From contig DATJAY010000035.1 in assembly GCA_035515795.1 (NCBI GenBank), forward strand, positions 346,048 to 410,047: 64,000 nucleotides of DNA, read 5' to 3'. The first letter of the stretch is position 1. The number at the start of each line of letters is the position of its first letter. This stretch comes from Candidatus Acidiferrales bacterium (lineage in GTDB: Bacteria; Bacteroidota; Ignavibacteria; Kryptoniales; JAKASW01). The notes under the pieces are model-generated. The model made no database searches and was not told the DNA's origin. It saw only the letters and a list, made by a program, of their open reading frames with translations. Below are positions 19,282 through 29,013 of the stretch, one piece after another. The position numbers and the translations under genes were made by a program.

Positions 19282-19310
19282 TTGATTCTTGGCGGTTCTG
19301 AAACTATATT
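19282..19310 (+). promoter_or_regulatory. Sigma-70-like promoter of efp
   Basis: TTGATT, 17 nt, TATATT, about 85 nt upstream of the EF-P start. Confidence 0.6.
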
Positions 19311-19394
19311 TTTCGGCTGGATCCCTTTCCTGAAGGGACTCCTTTGGAGCGGGACAGGCAATATTTCAACGAACATCAAGATTTATGGGAGTTT

Positions 19395-19955
19395 ATGGCG
19401 ACAACATCTGAGTTCAGACCAGGTCTGACAATTAGATACAATAATGATCTTTGGACGATTGTTGAATTTCAACATGTGAACCCCGGCAACTGGCGGGCTT
19501 TCGTCCGGGCCAAAATGAAAAACATCAAGACCGGCCGGGTAATCGAAAATCGATTCCGTGCGGGCGAAGAAATCGAGGTCATCAGGATTGAACAGCGCGC
19601 ATACCAGTATCTCTACCGTGACGGAGACATGCTTGTCTTCATGGATAATGGTACTTACGACCAGATCCAGGTTCCTGAAGAAGTAGTTGGCGAAGGGAGC
19701 AAATTTCTTAAAGAGAATGAGACCATCCAGCTTTTTTTCAACGGTACGGAAATAACCGGAGTCGAGATTCCGATATTTGTCAGCCTCAAGGTCGTCGAGA
19801 CTGAACCTGGAATGAAGGGCGACAGCGTCAACAATGTCATGAAATCGGCAAAGTTGGAGACCGGTGCGACGGTGAACGTTCCTATTTTCGTCAACGAAGG
19901 AGATATGCTGAAGATAGACACGCGCACCGGCGATTACGTGGAGCGAGTGAAGTAG
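19395..19955 (+). CDS. efp: Translation elongation factor P, with Asn at the tip-loop position
   Basis: A 186-residue EF-P, which relieves ribosome stalling at polyproline. The KOW-like N-domain begins ATTSEFRPGLTIRYNNDLW. The OB domains include GDMLVFMDNGTYDQIQVP and the C-terminal GDMLKIDTRTGDYVERVK. The start ATG is preceded by GGGAG; an upstream TTG would add 17 unconserved residues. The loop that normally carries the modified Lys34 (PGKG-type) reads VNPGNWRAFV, so Asn occupies that position. No EpmA/EpmB, EarP or YmfI gene is in the window. The mRNA ends at the intrinsic terminator 36 nt downstream. Confidence 0.95.
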   Translation: MATTSEFRPGLTIRYNNDLWTIVEFQHVNPGNWRAFVRAKMKNIKTGRVIENRFRAGEEIEVIRIEQRAYQYLYRDGDMLVFMDNGTYDQIQVPEEVVGEGSKFLKENETIQLFFNGTEITGVEIPIFVSLKVVETEPGMKGDSVNNVMKSAKLETGATVNVPIFVNEGDMLKIDTRTGDYVERVK

Positions 19956-19990
19956 ATATCAGAAAGCCACTTTTTGGACATTATCAAATT

Positions 19991-20015
19991 GTCCCGATCA
20001 AAGCCGGGACTTTTT
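19991..20015 (+). terminator. Intrinsic terminator after efp
   Basis: GTCCCG, an 8-nt loop, CGGGAC and five T residues. It separates efp from the acc operon. Confidence 0.8.
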
Positions 20016-20029
20016 CATTTTAATACTTG

Positions 20030-20047
20030 TCCTCACGAAAGTGGGGA
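20030..20047 (+). other. GAAA-capped hairpin in the accB leader
   Basis: TCCTCAC and GTGGGGA pair over 7 bp (one G-T) around a GAAA tetraloop, 24 nt before the accB start. A stable leader hairpin is possible; no regulator is identified. Confidence 0.35.
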
Positions 20048-20071
20048 TGGAATTAGTGGATCGGAGCCAAT

Positions 20072-20560
20072 ATGGACATTAGTTATATCAAAGAACTTAT
20101 CAAACTTTTGGATGAAAGCGGAGTCGACGAAATTGAAATCGAGGAAGAGGGAAAGAAAGTCAGGGTTAGCAAGGCTCACCATAATTCTTCCATACCTCAG
20201 GCTTTTCTTCCGCAATTTGTTTTGCAGGCTCCGATGGTTCCGCAACCTCCTGCTTCACCGGGAGTCGATTCCGCTGCGGCAGCTGAGGCTGTATCGGCGT
20301 CGAAACCGGATGAGAAGAAATATCATGAAGTCCGGTCTCCGATTGTCGGAACGTTTTATCGTGCTCCCGCTCCCAACGCCGACCCATACGTGCAGGTTGG
20401 TTCCGTAGTACAACAGGGAACGGTCCTCTGCATCGTCGAAGCAATGAAGCTGATGAACGAGATTGAGTCTGACGCCGCCGGTAGAATTGTGCAGATTCTC
20501 GTTGAAAACGGGAAGCCTGTCGAGTACAACCAACCGCTTTTCCTGGTAGAGCCGGTGTGA
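20072..20560 (+). CDS. accB: Biotin carboxyl carrier protein of acetyl-CoA carboxylase
   Basis: A 162-residue carrier that shuttles carboxybiotin between biotin carboxylase and carboxyltransferase in fatty-acid synthesis. The N-terminus ([22 protein letters not shown], here in part) is typical. A proline/alanine-rich linker (about 50-75) leads to the biotinyl domain, with the biotin-accepting lysine in [15 protein letters not shown] precedes the ATG. accC follows after 40 nt. The carboxyltransferase genes accA and accD are not in the window. Confidence 0.96.
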   Translation: MDISYIKELIKLLDESGVDEIEIEEEGKKVRVSKAHHNSSIPQAFLPQFVLQAPMVPQPPASPGVDSAAAAEAVSASKPDEKKYHEVRSPIVGTFYRAPAPNADPYVQVGSVVQQGTVLCIVEAMKLMNEIESDAAGRIVQILVENGKPVEYNQPLFLVEPV

Positions 20561-20600
20561 CCTGCCAGTGGCTGATCGCTAACAATCAAGAGAGAGCCGA

Positions 20601-21941
20601 TTGTTCAATAAGATATTAATTGCGAATAGAGGCGAAATAGCACTTCGCGTAATTAGAAGCTGCAAAGAACTTGGTATCAAGTCTGTTGCGATCTATTCCG
20701 AGGCCGATCGCGACGCCCTTCACGTCAGGTTTGCCGACGAGGCTGTTTGTATCGGTCCGCCTCCGAGCCGTGAAAGTTATCTTAATATTCCGCGCATAAT
20801 AGCCGCCGCGGAAATTACGAATGCTGATGCGATCCATCCGGGCTACGGTTTTCTCGCGGAGAACGCCCAGTTCTCCGAGATTTGTCAAAGCAGCGGAATA
20901 AAATTCATAGGTCCGAAACCGGAAATGATTACGGCCATGGGCGACAAGGCGTCTGCAAAAGAGACGATGCGCAAAGCTGGAGTGCCTGTCGTGCCGGGAA
21001 GCGATGGTACGATTGAGGACATCAAAAAGGCAAAGGAAGTTGCCGATGGGATCGGTTATCCCGTCATCATAAAGGCAACTGCAGGGGGGGGCGGAAAAGG
21101 AATGCGCCTTGCTTGGCAGCCCGATGAGTTTGAAAGACAATTTCAAATGGCACAGACGGAAGCGGAAGCCGCATTTGGAAACAAGAGCGTGTACATCGAA
21201 AAATATGTCGAGGAACCGCGTCATATTGAGATCCAGGTTCTTGGTGACCGCCACGGCGAAGTCATCCACCTCGGCGAGCGCGAGTGTTCCATTCAAAGGC
21301 GGCATCAAAAGCTGATCGAAGAATCTCCTTCCCCGGTTGTCGATGCCGAGCTACGTGAGAGGATGGGTGCAGCAGCCGTGAAAGGGGCCAAGAGTGTTAG
21401 ATATGAAGGGGCCGGCACCATCGAATTTCTTATCGACAAGAATAAGAACTTCTATTTCATGGAAATGAACACGAGGATTCAGGTGGAGCATCCTGTGACG
21501 GAGCAAGTCACCGGCTTCGATCTCGTGAAGGAACAGATCAATATCGCTGCCGGTGCGAGGGTCAGCAAGAAAAAATTGAAGCAGGTCGGCCATGCAATCG
21601 AATGTAGAATTAATGCGGAAGACCCGTACAAGGATTTTCGTCCGAATCCGGGCGTGATTACCGGGTTCCATACGCCCGGCGGCTACGGCGTGCGTATCGA
21701 TTCGCATGCGTACGTCGGCTATATGATTCCGCCGTATTATGATTCGCTTATCGCGAAACTCATAACATTCGCTTCGAATAGAGAAGAGGCGATAGACAGA
21801 ATGTCGCGTGCGCTCGAAGAATTTATCGTCGAGGGAGTTGCGACCACGATACCTTTCCATATGAAAGTCATGAAAGACGAGCGGTTCAGGAAAGGCGAAT
21901 TCGACACACACTTCCTGGACTCATTTAATTTTGCAGATTGA
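20601..21941 (+). CDS. accC: Biotin carboxylase subunit of acetyl-CoA carboxylase
   Basis: A 446-residue ATP-grasp enzyme that carboxylates biotin on AccB. The N-domain begins [19 protein letters not shown]. The ATP-grasp loop is [14 protein letters not shown], and the catalytic region includes [15 protein letters not shown]. The start codon is TTG with AAGAGAGA upstream. The length fits the family. gcvH begins 11 nt after the stop, so accBC and the glycine-cleavage genes probably share a transcript. Confidence 0.96.
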   Translation: MFNKILIANRGEIALRVIRSCKELGIKSVAIYSEADRDALHVRFADEAVCIGPPPSRESYLNIPRIIAAAEITNADAIHPGYGFLAENAQFSEICQSSGIKFIGPKPEMITAMGDKASAKETMRKAGVPVVPGSDGTIEDIKKAKEVADGIGYPVIIKATAGGGGKGMRLAWQPDEFERQFQMAQTEAEAAFGNKSVYIEKYVEEPRHIEIQVLGDRHGEVIHLGERECSIQRRHQKLIEESPSPVVDAELRERMGAAAVKGAKSVRYEGAGTIEFLIDKNKNFYFMEMNTRIQVEHPVTEQVTGFDLVKEQINIAAGARVSKKKLKQVGHAIECRINAEDPYKDFRPNPGVITGFHTPGGYGVRIDSHAYVGYMIPPYYDSLIAKLITFASNREEAIDRMSRALEEFIVEGVATTIPFHMKVMKDERFRKGEFDTHFLDSFNFAD

Positions 21942-21952
21942 AGGAGAGAAAA

Positions 21953-22333
21953 ATGGAATTCCCTGCAAACCTGAAGTACACGAAAGACCACGAGTGGATT
22001 CGAGTCGAAGATGGCACAGGCACGGTCGGAATAACCGACTATGCGCAGGGCGAACTGGGCGACGTGGTTTTTGTAGAACTCCCGGCCGTCGGCACGAAAT
22101 TGCAGCAAGGCAAACAATTCGGAACAATCGAAGCGGTGAAAACCGTTTCGGATATTTTCGCGCCGGTCAGCGGAGAAATAATTGAGATCAATTCCGCATT
22201 GAAGGATTCACCCGAAATTGTAAACAAGGAGCCGTACAAGGGAGGGTGGATGGTGAAAATAAAAATCGAGAACAAATCCGAGCTTGACAACCTTCTCGAT
22301 GCCGCAAAATATCAGGAAATGGTGGGAAAATAG
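21953..22333 (+). CDS. gcvH: Glycine cleavage system H protein
   Basis: A 126-residue lipoyl carrier of the glycine cleavage system. It starts FPANLKYTKDHEWIRVED, and the lipoylated lysine is in GTIEAVKTVSDIFAP. The C-terminal GGWMVKIKI is conserved. The start is ATG 21953 with AAGGAGAG 4 nt upstream; an in-frame ATG five codons earlier overlaps accC. H protein can also be the octanoyl acceptor for lipoate synthesis. Confidence 0.96.
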   Translation: MEFPANLKYTKDHEWIRVEDGTGTVGITDYAQGELGDVVFVELPAVGTKLQQGKQFGTIEAVKTVSDIFAPVSGEIIEINSALKDSPEIVNKEPYKGGWMVKIKIENKSELDNLLDAAKYQEMVGK

Positions 22334-22394
22334 CAGGCAGTAAGTAGCTAGCAGTCTGCCGGCTCCTGCTCACTGCGTGCCCTTTACTACCTGC
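22333..22394. repeat. Imperfect inverted repeat between gcvH and gcvPA
   Basis: The arms GCAGGCAGTAA (22333-22343) and TTACTACCTGC (22384-22394) pair at 10 of 11 positions, with a further AGCAGG/CCTGCT pairing inside. It fills most of the 81-nt gap between two genes expected to be co-transcribed. It may be a small intergenic repeat or an RNA stem affecting relative expression. There is no U-run. Confidence 0.4.
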
Positions 22395-22414
22395 CGTTCA
22401 AAGGAGAATTGAGA

Positions 22415-23758
22415 GTGCCCTATTATCCGAACACCGACGATGATCGTCACGGAATGCTGGAGGCGATCGGAGTCAAAAACTTTCACGATCTGATAAAAGA
22501 TATCCCCGAAGAAATCAGACTCAAGGCTGATCTGAAGATTCCTCCGGCGATGAGTGAGCTTGAAGTAGTCAAACATCTTTCGGCTCTCGCCGACAAAAAT
22601 GTTAGTACTCAGGATGCCGTATCGTTCCTCGGCGCGGGTGCATACGATCATTTCATTCCATCTGCTGTCGGCGCACTTCTGAGCCGCTCGGAGTTCTATA
22701 CGGCATACACTCCATATCAGGCCGAAGTAAGCCAGGGGACACTTCAGGCAATCTATGAATACCAAACGATGATCTGCCGGTTGACGGGGATGGACATTTC
22801 AAACGCTTCTCTCTACGACGCCGGAAGCGGACTGGCTGAGGCGGCCCTGATGTCGGCGGTCCATACAGGGAGAAGAAAAATTGTCGCAGTTCATCCTATT
22901 CATCCGTTGTATTTGCAGGTCGTCAGGACTTACGTCCACGGTCAGGGATTTGAGATCGTCGAGATTCCCGCAAAAGATGGGGCCGCTGACGTCGATGCCG
23001 TGAAAAAGAATGTCGACGAGAGCGCGGCTGCCGTCATGGTACAGCAACCGTCGTTCTTCGGAACGTTGAGCGATGTCTTTGCCCTCGCCGAAATTGCGCG
23101 TTCGAAAAAAGCGCTGTTTGTCGTCGGCGTAAATCCTATATCGCTCGGGCTCCTCGTACCGCCGGGCGAGTACGGGGCCGACGTGGTTATCGGTGAAGGT
23201 CAGCCGCTGGGGATTCCGCAAAGTTTCGGCGGGCCGTTTCTGGGAATTTTTGCCGTCAGAGAAGAATTGATCAGACGTTTGCCGGGGAGATTAGCCGGGA
23301 TAACGGTTGATGCAGAAGGGAACCGCGGATTCGTCCTGACACTTCAGACCCGCGAACAGCAAATCAGGCGTGAGAAGGCGACATCGAACATCTGCACTAA
23401 CGAAGGCTTAATGATGCTCGCCTCGACGATTTACATGTCGCTCATGGGCAAACAGGGGATCCGTGAAGTTGCCGAGCAGTCGAGCGCGAAGGCGCACTAT
23501 CTTGCGGAACAGATCGGAAAGATTCCCGGATTCAAATTGAAATATCGTGAGCCGTTCTTCAATGAATTTCTCGTTTCGACCCCGGTCCCCGCGGAGAAAA
23601 TCATTGACGCCGGAGTAGGAAAGAAAATTCTTGCCGGTTTGGATGTCGGGCGCCTCATTCCCGATGAGGACGGACTTTTGATTGCTGTGACTGAAAAGCG
23701 GACGCGGGACGAACTTGACGGGTTCGTGGAATTTTTGAAAAGTTTTAAAAATGGATAA
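22415..23758 (+). CDS. gcvPA: Glycine dehydrogenase (decarboxylating) subunit 1
   Basis: A 447-residue N-terminal half of the two-subunit P protein, which decarboxylates glycine and passes methylamine to the H protein. The typical start is [15 protein letters not shown]. Next come [30 protein letters not shown] and the [15 protein letters not shown] region. The PLP lysine is in the gcvPB subunit, which is not next to this gene. GTG 22415 has AAGGAG 8 nt upstream and is preferred over TTG 22409. The stop overlaps guaA by 8 nt. Confidence 0.95.
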   Translation: MPYYPNTDDDRHGMLEAIGVKNFHDLIKDIPEEIRLKADLKIPPAMSELEVVKHLSALADKNVSTQDAVSFLGAGAYDHFIPSAVGALLSRSEFYTAYTPYQAEVSQGTLQAIYEYQTMICRLTGMDISNASLYDAGSGLAEAALMSAVHTGRRKIVAVHPIHPLYLQVVRTYVHGQGFEIVEIPAKDGAADVDAVKKNVDESAAAVMVQQPSFFGTLSDVFALAEIARSKKALFVVGVNPISLGLLVPPGEYGADVVIGEGQPLGIPQSFGGPFLGIFAVREELIRRLPGRLAGITVDAEGNRGFVLTLQTREQQIRREKATSNICTNEGLMMLASTIYMSLMGKQGIREVAEQSSAKAHYLAEQIGKIPGFKLKYREPFFNEFLVSTPVPAEKIIDAGVGKKILAGLDVGRLIPDEDGLLIAVTEKRTRDELDGFVEFLKSFKNG

Positions 23759-25283
23759 AGTCTTAATTCTAGACTTCGGCGCTCAGTACACGCAGCTCAT
23801 CGCCAGGCGTGTCCGTGAACTGAATGTCCTCAGCCTTGTCGAGAATTTTGATTTCCCATTGAATAAGATCCGCGAACTCAATCCGAAAGGCATAATTCTC
23901 TCCGGCGGTCCTTCTAGCGTATATCAAAAAAAGGCTCCGCTCCCTAAGAGAGACGTTCTTGAATCGGGAATCCCGATACTTGGAATCTGCTACGGACTTC
24001 AGGTCGTGGCACACCTCCTTGGGGGTGAAGTGGATCGCTCGGCACATCAGGAATTTGGAAAGGCTCTTCTGGTTGTCGACGATTCGGGCGACCTTCTTTC
24101 AGGCATCGGCGATGTATCGAAAGTCTGGATGAGCCACGCCGACAAGGTCACCAAGCTCCCGACCGGGTTCAGCCCGATTGCTCACACGGACAATTCACCC
24201 GTTGCGGCGGTCAGGTCGGCATCGAAAAAAATTTACGGCGTGCAATTCCATCCCGAAGTTGTTCACACGGCCAAAGGGAGAGAGATCCTTTCAAATTTTC
24301 TTTTCAAAATCTGCGGATGCACGGGCGACTGGAAAGCAGGAAACTTCATCGAAGAAAAGATCCATGAAATACGAGAGAAAGTCGGAGACGGGAAAGTCAT
24401 CTGCGCGTTGAGCGGCGGAGTCGATTCTGCCGTTGCAGCGGTTTTAATCCAGAAGGCCATCGGCGATAAGCTGCACGCGGTTCATATCGATAACGGCCTC
24501 ATGCGCAAGGATGAAAGCAAGAAGGTGGTGAAGTACTTCAAAAATAATTTCAAGATGAATCTCCATTACATCGACGCGTCGAAGACATTCCTCAGGAAAC
24601 TCCGCGGCGTTGTCGATCCCGAGAAGAAGAGGAAAATCATCGGGAACACTTTCATAGAGGTTTTCGAGAAAGCAGCACGTGAAATAAAAAAGGTAAAATT
24701 CCTCGCACAGGGAACGCTGTACCCCGACGTCATCGAATCACAGTCTCACAAGGGTCCTTCCGCAAAAATAAAAACGCATCACAACGTCGGCGGGCTGCCC
24801 GAAGTGATGAAGCTGAAACTGATCGAGCCGTTCAGGCTTCTCTTCAAAGACGAAGTGCGCAATGTCGGACGCGAGCTCGGAATCTCAGATGAGATAATCG
24901 AAAGGCATCCGTTCCCCGGGCCCGGACTTGCCGTCAGAATTTTGGGAGACGTTTCGCCGGAAAAATTGGAAATACTCCGCCAGGCAGACGATATTTTCAT
25001 CGACGAAATCAAGAAGCATGGAATCTACACCGATATCTGGCAGGCATTCGCCGTGCTCCTGCCGGTTCAATCGGTCGGCGTAATGGGTGATGAGAGAACT
25101 TACGAATGCACAGTCGCACTCCGTGCCGTCACGAGCGAAGACGGAATGACCGCGGATTGGGCGCAGGTTCCTTACGACCTCCTCGCTAAAGTGTCGGGAA
25201 GGATAATCAACGAAGTACGCGGAGTCAACCGGGTAGTTTACGATATCAGCAGCAAACCTCCTGCGACCATCGAATGGGAGTGA
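23751..25283 (+). CDS. guaA: GMP synthase (glutamine-hydrolysing)
   Basis: A 510-residue enzyme converting XMP to GMP. The class I glutamine amidotransferase domain starts [18 protein letters not shown] and has SGGPSSVY, the nucleophile in GICYGLQ and FHPEVVHT. The ATP-pyrophosphatase domain has the P-loop LSGGVDSAV (near residue 222), and the C-terminal dimerisation domain ends [13 protein letters not shown]. It overlaps gcvPA by 8 nt, so its translation is probably coupled. It takes the place where gcvPB would be expected. Confidence 0.97.
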   Translation: MDKVLILDFGAQYTQLIARRVRELNVLSLVENFDFPLNKIRELNPKGIILSGGPSSVYQKKAPLPKRDVLESGIPILGICYGLQVVAHLLGGEVDRSAHQEFGKALLVVDDSGDLLSGIGDVSKVWMSHADKVTKLPTGFSPIAHTDNSPVAAVRSASKKIYGVQFHPEVVHTAKGREILSNFLFKICGCTGDWKAGNFIEEKIHEIREKVGDGKVICALSGGVDSAVAAVLIQKAIGDKLHAVHIDNGLMRKDESKKVVKYFKNNFKMNLHYIDASKTFLRKLRGVVDPEKKRKIIGNTFIEVFEKAAREIKKVKFLAQGTLYPDVIESQSHKGPSAKIKTHHNVGGLPEVMKLKLIEPFRLLFKDEVRNVGRELGISDEIIERHPFPGPGLAVRILGDVSPEKLEILRQADDIFIDEIKKHGIYTDIWQAFAVLLPVQSVGVMGDERTYECTVALRAVTSEDGMTADWAQVPYDLLAKVSGRIINEVRGVNRVVYDISSKPPATIEWE

Positions 25284-25332
25284 AAGTTTGCCGGACTACG
25301 GTTATTATTCGTTTTATGAGCGAGTATAGAAA

Positions 25333-26271
25333 ATGGCGCTGTCGGTGAACGCGCTCCTCGACGAGGCGGTCGATTTCCTGGGTGACAACAAACCGCTCCA
25401 CGCCATCCAGATCCTGCGAAAAGTCATTTCGAAAAATTCCGATTGCACAGATGCCTATTTGAAGCTGGCCGAAATTTATGTCGGGATGAATAACTACAAC
25501 GCGGCGGAAGAACTTCTTCTCGACGGCCTGCGTAAACTGTCGGAGGATTACAAATTAGTTTATGCGCTTGGAAGTCTTTATTACAATCTCGGAGAATTAG
25601 AGAGAGCGCTTCCGCTTTTGAGGAAGCTGAACTCGTGGCGCAATCCGAGCGTGCATCTTGCGCTCGCGACTATCTTTCTCGAGCAGAACGAATTTCTCGA
25701 AGCGATCGCGGAAGTAAGAAGAGTTTTGCGGGGAGATGCGAAGTATCCCGATGCCAACGGAATCCTCGGAAGAATTTATCTGAAGCAAAAGAATTTCCCG
25801 AATGCGATAAAATATCTGCGCAGGGAGCTCGCCTTGAATGAATCTTCGGTCGAATTCCGCCTCGACCTTGCCACCGCATTTTATATGCTCGGCGACCTGC
25901 GCACAGCGCTCGAAGAATTTACGCTTCTCATTGACACCGATCCTGATTTTTTCCCGGGATGGCTGATGTGCGGAAAGATTTTGCTGGAGCTCGGCAAAGC
26001 CGACGAGTCGGAATTTTACCTGCAGCGTGCGATGAACCTGAATCCGAAGAATGCGGAACTCCTGCAGACGCTGGCAAATCTTTACAATGCCTTCGGCGAG
26101 GTTGAAAAAGCGCGAGCCATATTCGATGAGCTCGCCGCGACAAATGCAGTAGTTGAGGACGATACCGATACACTGGAAAATTTTTCTGCAACTCGAAATT
26201 GTTCGCGCCGTGATCCCAACTGGCACAATTCGGCCGGGGCAAAAACAGCGAGGAAAAGACGCCGACGATGA
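25333..26271 (+). CDS. Tetratricopeptide repeat protein
   Basis: A 312-residue protein almost entirely of TPR helices, about seven repeats between residues 8 and 270 (for example AYLKLAEIYVGMNNYNAAEE and ANGILGRIYLKQKNFPNAIK). No signal peptide is evident, so it is probably cytoplasmic or loosely membrane-associated. The C-terminal 45 residues are arginine- and lysine-rich and low in order. Its stop overlaps the ATG of the next gene (ATGA), suggesting a joint function with that periplasmic-binding-fold protein. The partner is unknown. Confidence 0.85.
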   Translation: MALSVNALLDEAVDFLGDNKPLHAIQILRKVISKNSDCTDAYLKLAEIYVGMNNYNAAEELLLDGLRKLSEDYKLVYALGSLYYNLGELERALPLLRKLNSWRNPSVHLALATIFLEQNEFLEAIAEVRRVLRGDAKYPDANGILGRIYLKQKNFPNAIKYLRRELALNESSVEFRLDLATAFYMLGDLRTALEEFTLLIDTDPDFFPGWLMCGKILLELGKADESEFYLQRAMNLNPKNAELLQTLANLYNAFGEVEKARAIFDELAATNAVVEDDTDTLENFSATRNCSRRDPNWHNSAGAKTARKRRRR

Positions 26272-28202
26272 GAATCGCCACTGCCTTCCTGATATTGGTT
26301 GTTGCGGGCAGCGCTTATGCGCAGATTCCCTTCCGTCAACCTGATGAAACGAATTACAATCTAGGCCTGCAGAGCTACAAGCAGGGCGACTACTCGACCG
26401 CTTATCAATACTTCCGGCAGGTGATCAACGACTCGATGAACCAGAGATCCGCGGAAGCTTTTTACTACGGGTCAAAAAGTCTCTTCAGTCTTCATCGGTA
26501 CCAGGAAGCGATTTCAACGATAGATACTTTTCTTGCCCGTTTTCCCGGCGACGAACATAAATACGAGATGATGTACATACTCGGTGCGGATTATTATTCG
26601 CTGGGAAAATATCAATCTGCCGGCGCGCAATTCGTGGTGGCGATAGATTCGGCAGGCGATCAGATGGTGAAGGACCGCGCCGTCGCAAGCCTCCGGACTC
26701 TCGTGACCTTCAATTTGAGTTTCGATGACATCAGAAATTTGTTCGCACAGTGCCGCACGCGGGTTTCTGCACTGACAATTGCAATCCCATTCGCGCGAAG
26801 GGCTTACTTTTCCGACAGGGTCGCGGTTGCCGACAGTCTCCTGAGAGAATTCATGCAGCGTTATCCGGAGTCCGGGACCGGGAGCGGCGAGATATCGAAG
26901 TGGCTCGACAGAATATCTGCCGACAAGGATTTAAGTCAAGCTTCGACAAAGATCGGTGCCTTGCTTCCCCTACAATACGGCGGAAGCGTCGGCGACCGAC
27001 TTCTTCTCGGTATCCAGCTTGCGCTTGACGATTATAACGCCGCCGCACAGACAAAAGTCGGCCTTGTTCTCGAGAATTACGGGAGCAACCTTGTCACCCT
27101 TTATTCCGATATGCGCTCGCTCGCCAAAAACGACGCGGTCAAGGCGATCATCGGTCCGGTATTCAGCAACGAAGTATCGACGATCGAGGACATCGCAAAC
27201 TCGTCGAAGGTCCCCACGATAACCCCGACTGCCACTCAGACGGGACTCGTCGCGGGAAACACATACATGTTTCAAGCGAATCCAAATTTCAAGACGCGCG
27301 CACGGGCAATGGCGGACTATGCGGTCAACGTCCTCCACATTCAAAAAATCTCTGTCCTCTCTCCTTCGGATACTTACGGCAAAACTATCGCAGGCTTCTT
27401 CGTCGCCCGTCTGAACGAGCTCAACGTCAAGCCGATCTCAGTCGAGTATTTTGAAACGGGAACGACTGATCTTTCAAAGGAGATGGAGAAAATAAAAAGC
27501 GATGCCGCCGCGCTTGGCGAGCCCTACATCGACTTCGCAACGCTCAACAAGGACCAGCAGGCGATTCTGAAAAGCTACGGCATCGCGTCTTCTTTCGTCG
27601 ATTCGCTCGACAAATCGAGAGGAATTGTCGATGCATACGATTTGCTGGGCGACAATCCCCAGAAGGTGGCAGACTCCATCAAAATTCCTATAACGAGCAG
27701 GACCGTTCTCGGAGATTTCGAGGCGCTTCGTTCGCTCGGCGCGATCTTCATTCCTTTGACTTCATCGAAAGATATCGGGGTCGTCGGTGCGCAGATAGCC
27801 TACTACAACGTGAGGGCCCAGCTCATCGGCACTGACGACTGGTACGACCTGAACCAGCTTTCGAACAACGACTTATACGACGACGGTGTAATTTTCTGCA
27901 GCGACACGTATTTCGACACAAACTCACCCGCTTACAAAGCCGCCAGCGACACGCTGTCGCGGATTTCCGACATAGATTTCGACAGGACCATTTCCTACGG
28001 ATACGATTTGACGAACGCGCTCCTCGACGTGATGAAAACGAAAACCGACAGGCCGGATATAGAGAACGCGCTGAAGTCGGAAACGTACCATGGCCTGCAC
28101 TCCACAATTTCATTTTCCAGCGATAACTCGAATCACTACATACACATTCTCCAGTTCAAGAAAGGAAGCATCATCGATCTCGGCGAAGTGAACGCCAACT
28201 GA
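26268..28202 (+). CDS. Exported TPR plus periplasmic-binding-fold protein (ABC substrate-binding/PBP-activator-like)
   Basis: A 644-residue exported protein. A signal peptide (IATAFLILVVAGSAYAQ) is followed by a TPR-like module (about 28-200) resembling tripartite YbgF/LpoA-type N-domains. A type I periplasmic-binding domain follows from about residue 225 (IGALLPLQYGGSVGDRLLLG, then VKAIIGPVFSNEVSTI). This is the architecture of Leu/Ile/Val-type binding proteins and of LpoA-like penicillin-binding-protein activators. With no permease or ATPase nearby, a structural or regulatory role is at least as likely as transport. It overlaps the upstream TPR gene by 4 nt. Confidence 0.85.
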   Translation: MRIATAFLILVVAGSAYAQIPFRQPDETNYNLGLQSYKQGDYSTAYQYFRQVINDSMNQRSAEAFYYGSKSLFSLHRYQEAISTIDTFLARFPGDEHKYEMMYILGADYYSLGKYQSAGAQFVVAIDSAGDQMVKDRAVASLRTLVTFNLSFDDIRNLFAQCRTRVSALTIAIPFARRAYFSDRVAVADSLLREFMQRYPESGTGSGEISKWLDRISADKDLSQASTKIGALLPLQYGGSVGDRLLLGIQLALDDYNAAAQTKVGLVLENYGSNLVTLYSDMRSLAKNDAVKAIIGPVFSNEVSTIEDIANSSKVPTITPTATQTGLVAGNTYMFQANPNFKTRARAMADYAVNVLHIQKISVLSPSDTYGKTIAGFFVARLNELNVKPISVEYFETGTTDLSKEMEKIKSDAAALGEPYIDFATLNKDQQAILKSYGIASSFVDSLDKSRGIVDAYDLLGDNPQKVADSIKIPITSRTVLGDFEALRSLGAIFIPLTSSKDIGVVGAQIAYYNVRAQLIGTDDWYDLNQLSNNDLYDDGVIFCSDTYFDTNSPAYKAASDTLSRISDIDFDRTISYGYDLTNALLDVMKTKTDRPDIENALKSETYHGLHSTISFSSDNSNHYIHILQFKKGSIIDLGEVNAN

Positions 28203-28284
28203 TTCAACTGCTATCGGAAGAGGAAAGCCGATAGGCGCTGGCTTCCAATTTTGCGTTAGGATTCAATGAAGATGGGAGGCTGAA

Positions 28285-28992
28285 ATGACCGACAATATCA
28301 AACGCACACTTCGCGAATGGCCTGAAAGCGAAAAGCCGCGCGAAAAACTTTTGTCCCATGGCGCAACGAAACTCACCGACGTGGAGCTCCTCGCAATACT
28401 CCTCAGGACCGGAACTCGCACGAAGTCTCATTCGAAGACCGCGGTAGACATCGCGAGGGAAGTCATGATGACATTCGACGATTCACTGGAAGTCCTCTCG
28501 GCGAGGGATGCGCTCGAGCTGTCTGCGATTGCGGGAATCGGAAAAGTAAAAGCGGTGACACTTTCCGCGGCGTTCGAGCTCGGGAGGAGAATGCAGAGCA
28601 ATCCCAGCCGCGACATGCCGCTCCTCAACAATCCCGACGCCGTTTACAAGTTCATCATGCGAGAATTTGCGGGAGAAAAACGGGAGATATTCAAAGTCAT
28701 TGCGCTCTCCACGTCGGGAAGGGTCAAGCGCGTCAAAACGGTGACGGAAGGAACGCTGAGCGCAAGTCTCGTAGATGCAAGGGCCGTGTTCAAGTTTGCG
28801 ATACTCGAAGAAGCGGCGAGCATCATCGTGGTACACAATCACCCGAGCGGGAAGCTCGATCCGAGCAAGGAGGACATACAGATCACCAAAGACCTCGTTA
28901 CCTCCGGAAGATTCCTGGACATCTGCGTGCACGACCATCTGATTGTCGGGCCGACAGGATATTTGAGCATGAAGAATGGGGGATATATTTGA
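28285..28992 (+). CDS. radC: RadC/UPF0758 family JAMM-domain protein
   Basis: A 235-residue member of the RadC family. The N-terminal helix-hairpin-helix-like region (LSAIAGIGKVKAVTLSAAF) precedes an MPN/JAB domain. Its metal-binding motif is HNHPSGKLDPSKED near residue 182, with Asp of EDIQITK completing the site. Despite the name, its role in DNA repair is doubtful. GGGAGG is well spaced before the ATG. It ends the plus-strand run, converging on the outer-membrane protein gene. Confidence 0.95.
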   Translation: MTDNIKRTLREWPESEKPREKLLSHGATKLTDVELLAILLRTGTRTKSHSKTAVDIAREVMMTFDDSLEVLSARDALELSAIAGIGKVKAVTLSAAFELGRRMQSNPSRDMPLLNNPDAVYKFIMREFAGEKREIFKVIALSTSGRVKRVKTVTEGTLSASLVDARAVFKFAILEEAASIIVVHNHPSGKLDPSKEDIQITKDLVTSGRFLDICVHDHLIVGPTGYLSMKNGGYI

Positions 28993-29013
28993 ATGAGCTG
29001 ATTCGTAGTGTTT

